Notes: a model not told the origin generated them from the letters alone. Shown: positions 6,993-15,716, numbered from the stretch's first letter. The stretch: DNA of 64,000 nt from Marinobacter sp. F3R08 (GCF_018860425.1 NZ_JAHKPI010000025.1:838524-902523), one strand, 5' to 3'. Numbers and translations: made by a program.

Positions 6993-8456
6993 TCACTCGC
7001 TGTCGCGCTCGTGTATTCCCAGCGTTTTATTCGTTGCATCACGAATTTCCCGATAACGTTCCGGATTTTTGGCCAGGGCGTCCAGATTGTCCTCGGGAAA
7101 GATCTCTTTCTTCTTCTGGATGGCTTCTTCGGTGCTAAACACAGACGGAATCAGTTGTTCCAGACACCGCAACATTACCTCCGGTGACACCGATGCACCC
7201 GGAGAAGCACCCAGTAACGTACCGTAGGTCTTGTCGGTGGAGACAAGAATCTCCGTCCCCATCTGCAAGTCGCCATCCTTGATAATCTGCACGCGCTGGC
7301 CGGCCTCGACCGCCTTCCAGTTAAACTTTTTACTCAAACCGGGCGCAAAGCTGTCCAACTCCTCAAGCATGCTTTTTTCACCCTTGAAGGTCTCCGAGAC
7401 CAGATACCTGACCAGCGGAAAATGTTCCAGCGCGACGTTAAGAAGTCTCGGAATATCATGCAGACGCATAGAACGCAGATAGTCCAGAAAGCCCCGACCT
7501 CGCTCAAGAACCGGCTTGAACGAGGCGAACGGCCCAAACAGCAGATAATATTGGCCATTCGCTACCCGAAGATCCAGATGCGGGACAGACATCGGAGGAG
7601 CCCCCACCTTCGCCTTGCCATAGGTTTTGGCCCGATACTGCTCGGCCTCTTCGGCGCTGATCGGTGCCTGCAGGAACCGCCCGCCAACCGGGAACCCGGT
7701 GAACCGTTTCGCAAATGGCAGGTGACTCTTTTTAAGGATAGGGAAGGCACCACCACCAGCACCGACAAAAAGCACATCCGCCTTGTACCGACGGTCAGTT
7801 CCACCGCTCTGGGTTTCCACCAACCAGCTTCCGGCAGGACTACGGTGCACTCGTTTAACATGGGTACCGTATTCAATTTTCACGCCCAGTTCTTGTTTGG
7901 CGTACTCGGCCATCTGCTCTGTCAATGCACCAAAGTTAACGTCTGTGCCCGTTTCAATCACCGTCGCCGCCATTTTCTCATCCCGAGGACGGCCTTCCAT
8001 GGTGTAAGGAATCCAGCTTTTTATTTCGTCGAAATCCTCCGAGTACCGCATCTGCTCGAAGAAGTGGTGCCCTGACATTTCCCGAAAGCGTAAGCGGAGC
8101 TCATCAATTGATGACTCGGATACAATGGTGCAGTGCTTGGTTTGATTGATGAACGAACCGGGATCCTTGATAGCCCCTTTCTGAATCAAATAAGCCCAGA
8201 ATTGCTTGGCCACATTGAACTGGGCGTGAATCTTGACGGCTTTATCAACCGAAATAACCTCTTCATCAACCGGCGTGTAGTTCAGTTCGCAGTTTGCTTC
8301 GTGTCCCGTACCAGCGTTGTTGAAGACCCACGAATTCCCTCCTCCCGGCGTGTCCAGTCGCTCAAGAATCGTGATATCCAGCTCGGGCGCCAACTCTTTT
8401 GCCAGGGTGGCAAACGTCGTTCCCATAATCCCTGCGCCGATGATAATTACGTTCAT
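6993..8456 (-). CDS. mqo: malate:quinone oxidoreductase
   Basis: A 487-residue FAD-dependent, membrane-associated enzyme that oxidises malate to oxaloacetate and passes electrons to quinone, replacing or complementing NAD-malate dehydrogenase in the TCA cycle. Diagnostic features are the N-terminal VIIIGAGIMGTTFATLAKEL Rossmann motif, PGGGNSWVFNNAGTGHEANCELNYTP split across residues about 40-65, and the C-terminal TYGTLLGASPGASVSPEVM FAD motif. Length is normal for the family. The start ATG at 8456 has only a weak GGAT site. It is divergent from the bkd operon across a 267-base regulatory region containing a perfect palindrome. Confidence 0.93.
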   Translation of the reverse strand: MNVIIIGAGIMGTTFATLAKELAPELDITILERLDTPGGGNSWVFNNAGTGHEANCELNYTPVDEEVISVDKAVKIHAQFNVAKQFWAYLIQKGAIKDPGSFINQTKHCTIVSESSIDELRLRFREMSGHHFFEQMRYSEDFDEIKSWIPYTMEGRPRDEKMAATVIETGTDVNFGALTEQMAEYAKQELGVKIEYGTHVKRVHRSPAGSWLVETQSGGTDRRYKADVLFVGAGGGAFPILKKSHLPFAKRFTGFPVGGRFLQAPISAEEAEQYRAKTYGKAKVGAPPMSVPHLDLRVANGQYYLLFGPFASFKPVLERGRGFLDYLRSMRLHDIPRLLNVALEHFPLVRYLVSETFKGEKSMLEELDSFAPGLSKKFNWKAVEAGQRVQIIKDGDLQMGTEILVSTDKTYGTLLGASPGASVSPEVMLRCLEQLIPSVFSTEEAIQKKKEIFPEDNLDALAKNPERYREIRDATNKTLGIHERDSE

Positions 8457-8595
8457 AGGTTCTATCCACCCGAGTCAATGTGCTGAATTCAGTCAGTAAA
8501 AGTTTGTAACCAAAAGGTACCACGCTTCCGGCAAACACGGAAAACCTGTCACAGAAATGTTGAAAATTCGCTGCCAGGACTACCCCCGGTTAGCA

Positions 8596-8613
8596 GTTTA
8601 CGTTAAGGTAAAC
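8596..8613. promoter_or_regulatory. palindromic operator candidate upstream of the bkd operon
   Basis: GTTTAC and GTAAAC flank six bases to give an 18-bp palindrome (GTTTACGTTAAGGTAAAC), about 110 bases before the E1alpha start. Its TTTACGTTA core resembles operators bound by LiuR-type MerR regulators of branched-chain amino acid catabolism in proteobacteria. That match is from memory and is approximate. Its place upstream of a branched-chain 2-oxoacid dehydrogenase operon makes the assignment sensible. Confidence 0.45.
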
Positions 8614-8723
8614 ATTGCTTGGCGAAAACCACACCAGATTCAGTCAGGCTGACTACAATGACATTAACGACACTCCCAAAAGGAGTGCTTTGTTCCTCAG
8701 GCCATCACCCCAGGAAGAGGATT

Positions 8724-9908
8724 ATGACAACAACAAAATCCAAAGTTGTGTATTCACCGGTATTTACCGACGGTGCGGAATTCCACATCCCAACGTTCAA
8801 AATTCTGAAACAGGACGGCAAACTCTATAAGAGTGCCAAGGCCCCTGATCTCGATAAGGACAAGGCCCTTCGCATCTACCGGGCCATGGTCACCACCCGG
8901 ATACTCGATGAGCGCATGCTCGCCGCCCAACGCCAGGGCCGTCTGAGCTTTTACATGCAATGTACCGGAGAGGAAGCCGCAGTTATCGGGAGCGCCGCTG
9001 CGCTGGATGATAACGACATGATCATGGCGCAGTACCGTGAGCAAGGCGCCCTCGCCTACCGGGGCTTCGCCATCGACGAATTCATGAACCAGCTGTTTGG
9101 CAACGAGCTCGATTATGGCAAGGGGCGCCAGATGCCCGTTCACTATGGCTCGGTACAGCTGAATTACATGACCATCTCATCACCCCTGGCCACACAGATT
9201 CCGCAGGCCACCGGCTATGCCTATGGTCAGAAACTACGGGGCGAAGGACATTGCACCATTACCTATTTTGGCGAGGGTGCAGCCTCGGAAGGTGACTTCC
9301 ACGCCGCCCTGAACATGGCCGCAGTGCATCGCGTGCCGGTGATTTTCCTATGTCGGAACAACGGCTATGCCATTTCCACGCCTGCCACCGAGCAATTTGC
9401 GGCCGACGGCGTCGCACCCCGGGCTTACGGTTACAAGATGGACGTGATCCGGGTGGATGGAAACGACATTCTCGCCATGTACCAGGCCACGCAGGAAGCC
9501 CGAAAACTTGCCGTTGAGCACAACCGCCCTGTGTTAATTGAAGCCATGAGCTATCGCCTGGCCGCCCACTCGTCCTCCGATGATCCGTCGGGCTATCGCA
9601 GCAAGGATGAAGAAGCCGTCTGGCGTGAGAAAGACCCGATTCTGCGTATGCGTCTCTGGCTTGAGAGCAAGAAATGGTGGAGCGAAGACGACGAAAAGCA
9701 ACTTCAGGAAACCATGCGTCGGGAAGTGCTCGAAACGATGAAGCGCGCCCAGAAGCGTCCGCCGCCCCCGCTTGAAACACTGGTGAGCGATGTCTACGAC
9801 GAGGTTCCGCCATCCCTGGCCGAGCAGTTCGACAAGCTGAAAGCGCATATTCGCCGTCATCCGGACGAATATCCGAAGAGTGCCGAACACGCCAAGGGAG
9901 GAGCCTGA
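8724..9908 (+). CDS. bkdA1: branched-chain 2-oxoacid dehydrogenase E1 alpha subunit
   Basis: About 394 residues. It forms the thiamine-diphosphate E1 heterotetramer with the next gene product and decarboxylates branched-chain 2-oxoacids in valine, leucine and isoleucine breakdown. Seen are the thiamine-binding core GEGAASEGDFHAALNMAAVH with following NNGYAIST, the potassium/ThDP-contact HYGS and SSPLATQIPQATG, and the phosphorylation-loop region YRLAAHSSSDDPSGYR typical of branched-chain E1alpha. That loop aligns with the site phosphorylated in mitochondrial enzymes. The ATG at 8724 follows AGGAAGAGG; the frame upstream to 8619 is not homologous. It is first in a four-gene operon with two- to 26-base gaps. 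Confidence 0.9.
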   Translation: MTTTKSKVVYSPVFTDGAEFHIPTFKILKQDGKLYKSAKAPDLDKDKALRIYRAMVTTRILDERMLAAQRQGRLSFYMQCTGEEAAVIGSAAALDDNDMIMAQYREQGALAYRGFAIDEFMNQLFGNELDYGKGRQMPVHYGSVQLNYMTISSPLATQIPQATGYAYGQKLRGEGHCTITYFGEGAASEGDFHAALNMAAVHRVPVIFLCRNNGYAISTPATEQFAADGVAPRAYGYKMDVIRVDGNDILAMYQATQEARKLAVEHNRPVLIEAMSYRLAAHSSSDDPSGYRSKDEEAVWREKDPILRMRLWLESKKWWSEDDEKQLQETMRREVLETMKRAQKRPPPPLETLVSDVYDEVPPSLAEQFDKLKAHIRRHPDEYPKSAEHAKGGA

Positions 9909-9909
9909 G

Positions 9910-10887
9910 ATGACCAAGATGAATATGCTCCAGGCCATCAATAATGCCCTGGATACCGCCATGGCCGAGGACGAACGGGTTCTGTGTTTCGGTGAGGACG
10001 TGGGCGTCTTCGGTGGCGTATTCCGCGCGACCAGTAACCTGCAACAGAAATACGGCAAGGCACGTTGTTTCAACACCCCGCTGGTGGAACAGGGCATTAT
10101 CGGTTTTGCCAACGGTCTTGCAGCCCAGGGTTCCGTGCCGGTCGCCGAGATTCAGTTTGCCGACTACATCTTTCCGGCATTTGACCAGATCGTTAACGAA
10201 TCGGCCAAGTTCCGCTATCGCTCGGGCAACCTGTTCAATGTCGGCGGCCTGACCATCCGGGCACCCTACGGTGGCGGTATTGCCGGTGGTCTTTATCACT
10301 CACAATCCCCGGAAGCCTACTTTGCCCATACACCAGGCCTGAAGATTGTGGTTCCGCGTAATCCGCACCAGGCCAAGGGGCTGCTGCTGGGCGCAATTCA
10401 TGATCCCAACCCCACTCTGTTCTTTGAACCCAAACGGCTCTATCGGGCCTCTGTTGGCGAAGTTCCGGATGAAGACTACCGACTGCCACTGGGTGAAGCC
10501 GAGATTACCAAGGAAGGCACCGACGTAACGGTCCTTGGTTGGGGCGCCCAGATGGAAGTCATCGACCAGGCGGTGGAGCGGGCTGAGAAGGACGGTATCT
10601 CCTGTGAAGTCATCGATCTGAGGACCATTCTGCCCTGGGATGTGGAAACCGTAGCCAATTCCGTGTTCAAAACCGGGCGGCTGGTGGTTACCCATGAAGC
10701 CCCCCTGACCGGCGGCTTCGCCGGTGAAATCGCCGCCACCATCCAGGAGCGCTGCTTCCTGTATCTGGAATCTCCAATCGCGCGGGTAACCGGGATGGAT
10801 ACACCCTTCCCTCTGGTGCTGGAAAAAGAGCACCTGCCCAACCATCTGAAGGTCTACGAGGCCATCAGGGCGAGCGTTGAATTCTAG
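9910..10887 (+). CDS. bkdA2: branched-chain 2-oxoacid dehydrogenase E1 beta subunit
   Basis: About 325 residues: transketolase-like pyrimidine-binding domain (NALDTAMAEDERVLCFGEDVG, GIIGFANGLAAQGSVPVAEIQFADYIFPA) followed by the C-terminal transketolase domain (DVTVLGWGAQMEVIDQAVERA, SCEVIDLRTILPWD). It partners the E1alpha subunit. The ATG at 9910 has a good GGAGGA ribosome site inside the end of the upstream gene; stop and start are separated by one base, so the two subunits are probably translated in step. Length is normal. Confidence 0.92.
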   Translation: MTKMNMLQAINNALDTAMAEDERVLCFGEDVGVFGGVFRATSNLQQKYGKARCFNTPLVEQGIIGFANGLAAQGSVPVAEIQFADYIFPAFDQIVNESAKFRYRSGNLFNVGGLTIRAPYGGGIAGGLYHSQSPEAYFAHTPGLKIVVPRNPHQAKGLLLGAIHDPNPTLFFEPKRLYRASVGEVPDEDYRLPLGEAEITKEGTDVTVLGWGAQMEVIDQAVERAEKDGISCEVIDLRTILPWDVETVANSVFKTGRLVVTHEAPLTGGFAGEIAATIQERCFLYLESPIARVTGMDTPFPLVLEKEHLPNHLKVYEAIRASVEF

Positions 10888-10913
10888 GCTGATATCAGGA
10901 CAGGAGAGCGAAT

Positions 10914-12497
10914 ATGAGTGATTTTATACTGCCCGATATCGGTGAAGGTATCGTGGAATGTGAACTGGTCAAATGGCTGGTCAGCGAAGGCGATGTTATT
11001 GACGAAGATCAGCCGGTGGCCGAGGTGATGACCGACAAGGCGCTGGTGGAAATTCCGGCCCCCTATAAGGGGCGGGTTACCCGCCTTTATTATCAGGAAG
11101 GTGATATCGCCAAGGTCCATGCCCCGCTGTTCGAGCTGGTTGATGAAAGCGAGAGTGGTGGCCAGGAGCCCGAAATAAGTTCTCCGGAGCCAGCACGCGA
11201 GCCCAGTGCCGAACCTGCTACCCGCCCTGAGTCCGCCGATAATGCTACCGAAGACTTTATCCTGCCGGATATTGGCGAAGGTATTGTTGAGTGCGAAGTC
11301 GTGGAATGGCGGGTCGCCGAAGGAGATGAGATCGAAGAAGACCAACCCGTCGTGGACGTGATGACCGATAAGGCCATGGTTGAAATCACCGCGCCCAAGG
11401 CCGGACGAATCACCAGGCTTTACCATCAACAGCAGGCCATGGCGAAAGTCCATGCGCCGCTGTTCGCTTTTATTCCCCGAGATCGTGAAGAAACGGATGA
11501 GCCTGCAGCGAAAGTTGAGCCCTCCACTGAACAATCCACGGCAACAGCCTCTCCTGTTGCAGCGGCCAGCCGGCATCGCATTCCTGCCAGCCCGGCTGTC
11601 CGCCGCCTGGTTCGAGAGCACGAGCTCAACCTCGGTGACATCGCCGGTTCCGGCAAGGATGGCCGTGTATTGAAATCCGACGTCCTTGCTCACCTTGAAG
11701 TCAGCTCAAAGCCCGCACAGAGCCAGGAACCGGTTAGCGGGGCACAAGCTACCAGCACCGGCGAGGCGCGCCGGCAACCTGCGCTTGAGCAGGAAGTTCG
11801 TGTAGAGCCTATCCGCGGCATGAAAGCGGCTATGGCAAAAAGCATGGTGAAATCGGCAACCACCATTCCTCACTTCATTTACAGTGAGGATATTGATGTC
11901 ACCGATCTGCTCGCGCTGCGGGAACAGCTGAAACCGGAGGCAGAAACCCGGGGTTCGCGACTGACGCTCATGCCCTTCTTCATGAAGGCCATGGCCCTGG
12001 CGGTTCAGGAATTTCCGGTGCTCAACAGCCAGCTCAATGAAGAAGTCACCGAGATCCACTACCTGCCCCGGTGCAATATCGGCATGGCCGTGGATGGCAA
12101 GGCGGGCCTGATGGTGCCGAATATCAAGGGAGTTGAATCCCTGTCATTGCTGGGCATTGCCGATGAAGTCGCCCGCCTGACCGAAGCGGCCCGCTCAGGC
12201 CGCGTCAGCCAGGAAGACCTCAGAGGCGGAACCATCACTATCTCCAACATAGGCGCGCTGGGGGGTACCTATGCGGCCCCGATCATCAACGCGCCGGAGG
12301 TGGCGATTGTTGCGCTTGGCCGAACGCAGAAGTTGCCCCGCTTCGACGCCAATGGCCAGGTTGTGGAACGGGCCATCATGACGGTGAGCTGGGCGGGCGA
12401 TCATCGCATTATCGACGGGGGCACCATCGCCCGGTTCTGCAATCGCTGGAAGGGCTACCTTGAAGCGCCCCAAACCATGCTCCTGCATATGGGCTGA
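10914..12497 (+). CDS. bkdB: dihydrolipoamide acyltransferase (E2) with two lipoyl domains
   Basis: A 527-residue E2 core subunit of the branched-chain 2-oxoacid dehydrogenase. Residues 3-76 and 114-187 are two very similar lipoyl domains, each with a lipoylated lysine in MTDKA (K42 and K153). An acidic Pro/Glu linker joins them. The peripheral subunit-binding domain is at about 223-262 (IPASPAVRRLVREH...GRVLKSDVLAHL). The catalytic acyltransferase domain ends with HRIIDGG (H497, D501). Most bacterial Bkd E2 proteins carry one lipoyl domain, so the duplication is notable. An AGGAGAG ribosome site precedes the ATG. No E3 gene follows; the operon continues with a kinase-like gene. Confidence 0.92.
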   Translation: MSDFILPDIGEGIVECELVKWLVSEGDVIDEDQPVAEVMTDKALVEIPAPYKGRVTRLYYQEGDIAKVHAPLFELVDESESGGQEPEISSPEPAREPSAEPATRPESADNATEDFILPDIGEGIVECEVVEWRVAEGDEIEEDQPVVDVMTDKAMVEITAPKAGRITRLYHQQQAMAKVHAPLFAFIPRDREETDEPAAKVEPSTEQSTATASPVAAASRHRIPASPAVRRLVREHELNLGDIAGSGKDGRVLKSDVLAHLEVSSKPAQSQEPVSGAQATSTGEARRQPALEQEVRVEPIRGMKAAMAKSMVKSATTIPHFIYSEDIDVTDLLALREQLKPEAETRGSRLTLMPFFMKAMALAVQEFPVLNSQLNEEVTEIHYLPRCNIGMAVDGKAGLMVPNIKGVESLSLLGIADEVARLTEAARSGRVSQEDLRGGTITISNIGALGGTYAAPIINAPEVAIVALGRTQKLPRFDANGQVVERAIMTVSWAGDHRIIDGGTIARFCNRWKGYLEAPQTMLLHMG

Positions 12498-12506
12498 CGG
12501 TTCATC

Positions 12507-14351
12507 ATGACGCAGAAGGCTCAACTGCAACAGTTCTACATACCCGAAGAGCAGTCGATCTATCTGCTGAGTCATGATGACGCCAAGAAGCTGAAGGACT
12601 GGGTGGCACTGTGTGCTGCCCAGCTCCGCCAACTGGGTTACCGCGACATTGAACTGATTGGCAAAGGCGCCTATGGCTTTGTCTTCTCTGGTCGCCTGCC
12701 TGGCCCGGGGTTTGAGGGCCCGGAGCACGTGTTCAAGTTCACCCGCATCAACCTGCCCCAACATCTGCAGGACAGGCTGGAGGATGAAGCTTACATTCTC
12801 GAACAGGTCCGCCACCCCAGGGTGCCCCAGCTGATTTCCTACCAGCGCGCCAACAACCAGCCGATCCTGGTGATGGAGCGGGCCGCCGGCCTTAATCTGG
12901 AAGAAGTGTCCCTGCGCGATGGACGCCTGAAGCCCCGGCTCATTATGCGCATTGCTGATCAGCTAGCCGACATATTGCGCAGTCTGCGTCGTGAAAACGG
13001 TCCGGCCGGACGCCCCATAGTGCACGGTGATATCAAACCCTCGAACCTGGTCTTCGACGCCAGCACCGAGACAATTGCCCTGATTGACTGGGGCTCCTCG
13101 GTGTTTGCCCAGCTGGACGCCAATCAGCAGTTCATCACCGCCAATGTGATGGAGCTGATGTCCGACAACCTTCAGCAAACCAACGCGCGGCTCGGTGATG
13201 TGTATTTTATTGGCGATGAACAGCTGAACGGTGGCCTGTCTTCTCCGCGTTTCGACGAACAGGGAGCTGCGGGCACTCTGTATGCGCTGGCTTCGGCGCA
13301 ATCCTGTCGGTTTGGTCACCGCGCTATCCCCGCCACGTCCCTGGGCCTGCCGATGGAGTTTGCGCGGATGCTGGATGGCATGCTGTCTCCGGATCCTGAC
13401 ACCCGTCGCAAGGCCGGGGATTACTACCTGCGGGAAATGCCGCGGATGGCACAAACCGTGATGATCGATCTGCCAGAGGCACCTGTCGCCCCACAGGTTC
13501 CGGTATGGGTACGCACTACAGATCAGGAAATCGACACCGTGGTGTACAGCTCACGCAAGTCTTTCCTGCGCGAGGAAGGCGCACCGGAAACCCTCAACGA
13601 CGTGAATGACGTGCAACTGGATCGATACTACAAGAACTTCATGCAGGGCATGGGTGAAACCGAGAAGGCGTTCCTGGCTGCCGTCAGCCGTCTGGGGCGC
13701 TACCCGGTAGAGGGCGGACTGGCCGTCCGGTGGGAAACCGACGGAATCTATATTGATACCTCACTGAACCTGCACGATCCCGCCCTGAAGTCCGCCTTCG
13801 TACAGGCGGTCAATAATATGGTCTACCTGGCCCAGGCCATCTACCGGAAAGGCATTTTCAAGAGCTGCCTGTTCAACGCCCGGAATACTCTCCACATTGA
13901 GCGAGACGAGCCGGACCAGCCATTTCTGGTGTCGCCGGAGATGACACTGCATTACGAGGTAAGCTCGGCACCAGATGTCGAAGATGAAAGCCGCGTACAC
14001 TCCTACTTCGAAGACGGTCCGGACCCGGAAGAATTCCTCGTTCTGCCTGAAGCCATCATTGCCTCTCTGGAAGCCCTGAACAACATCCACCACACCGGCA
14101 TGATTATCTTCGAGGCCCTGCCCCGCCATCTCAAGATCCATAGCCACTACCGACTGCTGGATCCGAGCCAGGAGCTGGCGTTCAGGCAACTGCTGGATCA
14201 GATTCTTCTAGCCGTAGAACAAATCACCGGCCTGGGGGTATCGGGCTTCATGAAGATGCCTTACAAGGACACCCGGTTTTTCCCCCATATCGAGCGCCTG
14301 CCAGAACGCTACTACCCCCGAAATCCCAGAACTGAAAACATGTCGGGCTGA
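12507..14351 (+). CDS. Hanks-type Ser/Thr protein kinase-like protein in the bkd operon
   Basis: A 614-residue cytoplasmic protein whose first about 330 residues form a protein-kinase domain with catalytic residues intact. These are the glycine loop GKGAYGFVF (52-60), the ATP-lysine in VFKF (K77), helix-C glutamate E94, the catalytic loop HGDIKPSN (H173, D175, N180) and a DWG metal motif (D194) in place of DFG. The remaining about 280 residues are of unknown type and lack membrane helices. It starts 10 bases after the E2 stop codon and so belongs to the bkd operon. Phosphorylation control of the dehydrogenase complex is an attractive inference, but the substrate is not shown. A GHKL-type kinase does this job in mitochondria; this is a different family. 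Confidence 0.8.
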   Translation: MTQKAQLQQFYIPEEQSIYLLSHDDAKKLKDWVALCAAQLRQLGYRDIELIGKGAYGFVFSGRLPGPGFEGPEHVFKFTRINLPQHLQDRLEDEAYILEQVRHPRVPQLISYQRANNQPILVMERAAGLNLEEVSLRDGRLKPRLIMRIADQLADILRSLRRENGPAGRPIVHGDIKPSNLVFDASTETIALIDWGSSVFAQLDANQQFITANVMELMSDNLQQTNARLGDVYFIGDEQLNGGLSSPRFDEQGAAGTLYALASAQSCRFGHRAIPATSLGLPMEFARMLDGMLSPDPDTRRKAGDYYLREMPRMAQTVMIDLPEAPVAPQVPVWVRTTDQEIDTVVYSSRKSFLREEGAPETLNDVNDVQLDRYYKNFMQGMGETEKAFLAAVSRLGRYPVEGGLAVRWETDGIYIDTSLNLHDPALKSAFVQAVNNMVYLAQAIYRKGIFKSCLFNARNTLHIERDEPDQPFLVSPEMTLHYEVSSAPDVEDESRVHSYFEDGPDPEEFLVLPEAIIASLEALNNIHHTGMIIFEALPRHLKIHSHYRLLDPSQELAFRQLLDQILLAVEQITGLGVSGFMKMPYKDTRFFPHIERLPERYYPRNPRTENMSG

Positions 14352-14370
14352 GCTGAGACAACCCGCGCAT

Positions 14371-14454
14371 TGTCCGAGCATCCGGACACCTTTGTCTGGG
14401 CAGCCGGACACAATCATGGGTTCCTGGCACCCAGTGTCCCGACAACCGGACACT
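14371..14454. promoter_or_regulatory. array of three 18-bp palindromes (TGTCY-N8-GGACAC)
   Basis: Three copies of an inverted-repeat motif stand in the 281-base gap between the kinase gene and the binding-protein gene: 14371-14388 (TGTCCG-N6-CGGACA, perfect), 14393-14410 (TGTCTG-N6-CGGACA, one mismatch) and 14435-14452 (TGTCCC-N6-CGGACA; as AGTGTCC-N8-GGACACT it is a perfect 7-bp repeat). All share CCGGACAC on the right arm. Centre-to-centre spacing is 22 and 42 bases, close to two and four helical turns, as for a dimeric regulator binding one DNA face. They could also fold as RNA hairpins. Confidence 0.6.
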
Positions 14455-14632
14455 AAGACCAGAAACCCTTGAATATTGGCTTCGAATATCACCAAAAACC
14501 CTAATAAACAGTGAGTTAGGTATCTGGCACGGATTCTGTATCGGGGTCTTCCATAAAAACTAAAACTGCCTGAATAACAAATCGTTAAGCATTCTGTATT
14601 TCAATTTGCCCAGACAATAATAAGGAACAACT

Positions 14633-15598
14633 ATGCGTTTAGTCTTTCTGGCTCTTTTGCTGGCCAGCCCCCTGTGTTTCGGTAAAACCGTTGCCATCAT
14701 CCAGAGCTACCACCTCGAATACAAATGGGATGCAGACTATGTGGCTGCGCTGAAATCCGTGCTCGGCACGGAGCACGACATCCACGTTTTCGAACTCGAC
14801 ACCAAACGTCTGCCAAAATCAGAATGGCCAAAGAAAGTGGCTGAAATCCAGGGCAAGATCGCGGACGTCAAACCCGATGTCGCTATTCTCGGCGATGACA
14901 ATGCTTTTACACTAATGGCCGATCATCTTGTCAGTCAGAAAATTCCGGTGGTATTCCTCGGTGTGAATGGCGGCCCCGCTCAACACCCTACTCTGGAAAA
15001 CCCTCTGGTTACCGGAATACTTGAGCGACCGTTTTTTGCGGAAAGCATCCGTCATCTTCGGAAAATACTCCGGCAAAAACAGCGTTTCCTGGTTCTCATG
15101 GACAACTCACCCACCATGCAGAACGCCGTTAATGAGTACTTTGGAGACGACCGTCAGGCAACCATCTATGGCTCTGAACTGGATATCGTCCTGACCAACG
15201 ACAGGGACACCTGGCTTGAAACTGTCGTTAATGCCCACGAGCGTTACGATGCGGTCGTACTCGGCACTCATCATACAATCCGTGACAAAGAGGGCGAGTA
15301 CGTTATCCCTCATGATCTGCTTGAAGACGCCTTTCATCGGGCTCAACTCCCACTCTTTTCGTTCTGGGATATCTTTGTTGGCGAGGCACAAAGTATCGGG
15401 GGCTTCACTATTTCGGCGCACCAGGAGGGACTCACGGCAGCCCGCCTGGCATCACTGATTCTCAACGGCGTGAAACCGGACCGCATACCCCACTTGAAAT
15501 CCCTGAGTGGCCACTACGTTTACAGTGAAAGCGGACTGGCACACTGGAACCTGCACCTGTCTCCCCTGATTGCCAGTCAGGCAAACTTCGTGAACTGA
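14633..15598 (+). CDS. periplasmic ABC-type substrate-binding protein (COG2984-like), sensory
   Basis: A 321-residue exported protein with signal peptide MRLVFLALLLASPLCFG. It has a two-lobed periplasmic-binding fold: VAIIQSYHLEYKWD, DVAILGDDNAFTLMAD, IPVVFLGVNGGP, then the second lobe YDAVVLGTHHTIRD and GGFTISAHQEGLTAARLASLILNG. This is the ABC_sub_bind type found next to signal transducers rather than transporters. No permease or ATPase gene is nearby; the next gene is a chemoreceptor. I infer that it binds a ligand and presents it to that receptor. An AAGGAA ribosome site precedes ATG 14633. The three palindromes upstream may be its operators. Confidence 0.8.
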   Translation: MRLVFLALLLASPLCFGKTVAIIQSYHLEYKWDADYVAALKSVLGTEHDIHVFELDTKRLPKSEWPKKVAEIQGKIADVKPDVAILGDDNAFTLMADHLVSQKIPVVFLGVNGGPAQHPTLENPLVTGILERPFFAESIRHLRKILRQKQRFLVLMDNSPTMQNAVNEYFGDDRQATIYGSELDIVLTNDRDTWLETVVNAHERYDAVVLGTHHTIRDKEGEYVIPHDLLEDAFHRAQLPLFSFWDIFVGEAQSIGGFTISAHQEGLTAARLASLILNGVKPDRIPHLKSLSGHYVYSESGLAHWNLHLSPLIASQANFVN

Positions 15599-15626
15599 GC
15601 CCGATCCCTGCGCTCGTCGATAATCG

Positions 15627-15677
15627 CTGCACCGATCCAGATAATCTGGCACAGAACTTAAGATTCAATCGGTGCAG
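15627..15677. repeat. nested inverted repeats between binding-protein and chemoreceptor genes
   Basis: Outer arms CTGCACCGAT (15627-15636) and ATCGGTGCAG (15668-15677) are a perfect 10-bp inverted repeat. Inside lies a second perfect repeat, CCAGAT-A-ATCTGG (15637-15649). In RNA this gives a long stem with an internal hairpin just before the chemoreceptor start. It lacks a T-run, so control of differential expression or mRNA processing is more likely than termination. Confidence 0.55.
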
Positions 15678-15716
15678 TCGATACCCGATAAAACAACACT
15701 ATTAAAGGGCTACACT

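Noticed and set aside
14525..14540. Possible sigma-54 promoter (TGGCACG-N4-CTGTA) before the binding-protein gene
   Set aside because: The -24 part matches but the -12 GC dinucleotide is absent.
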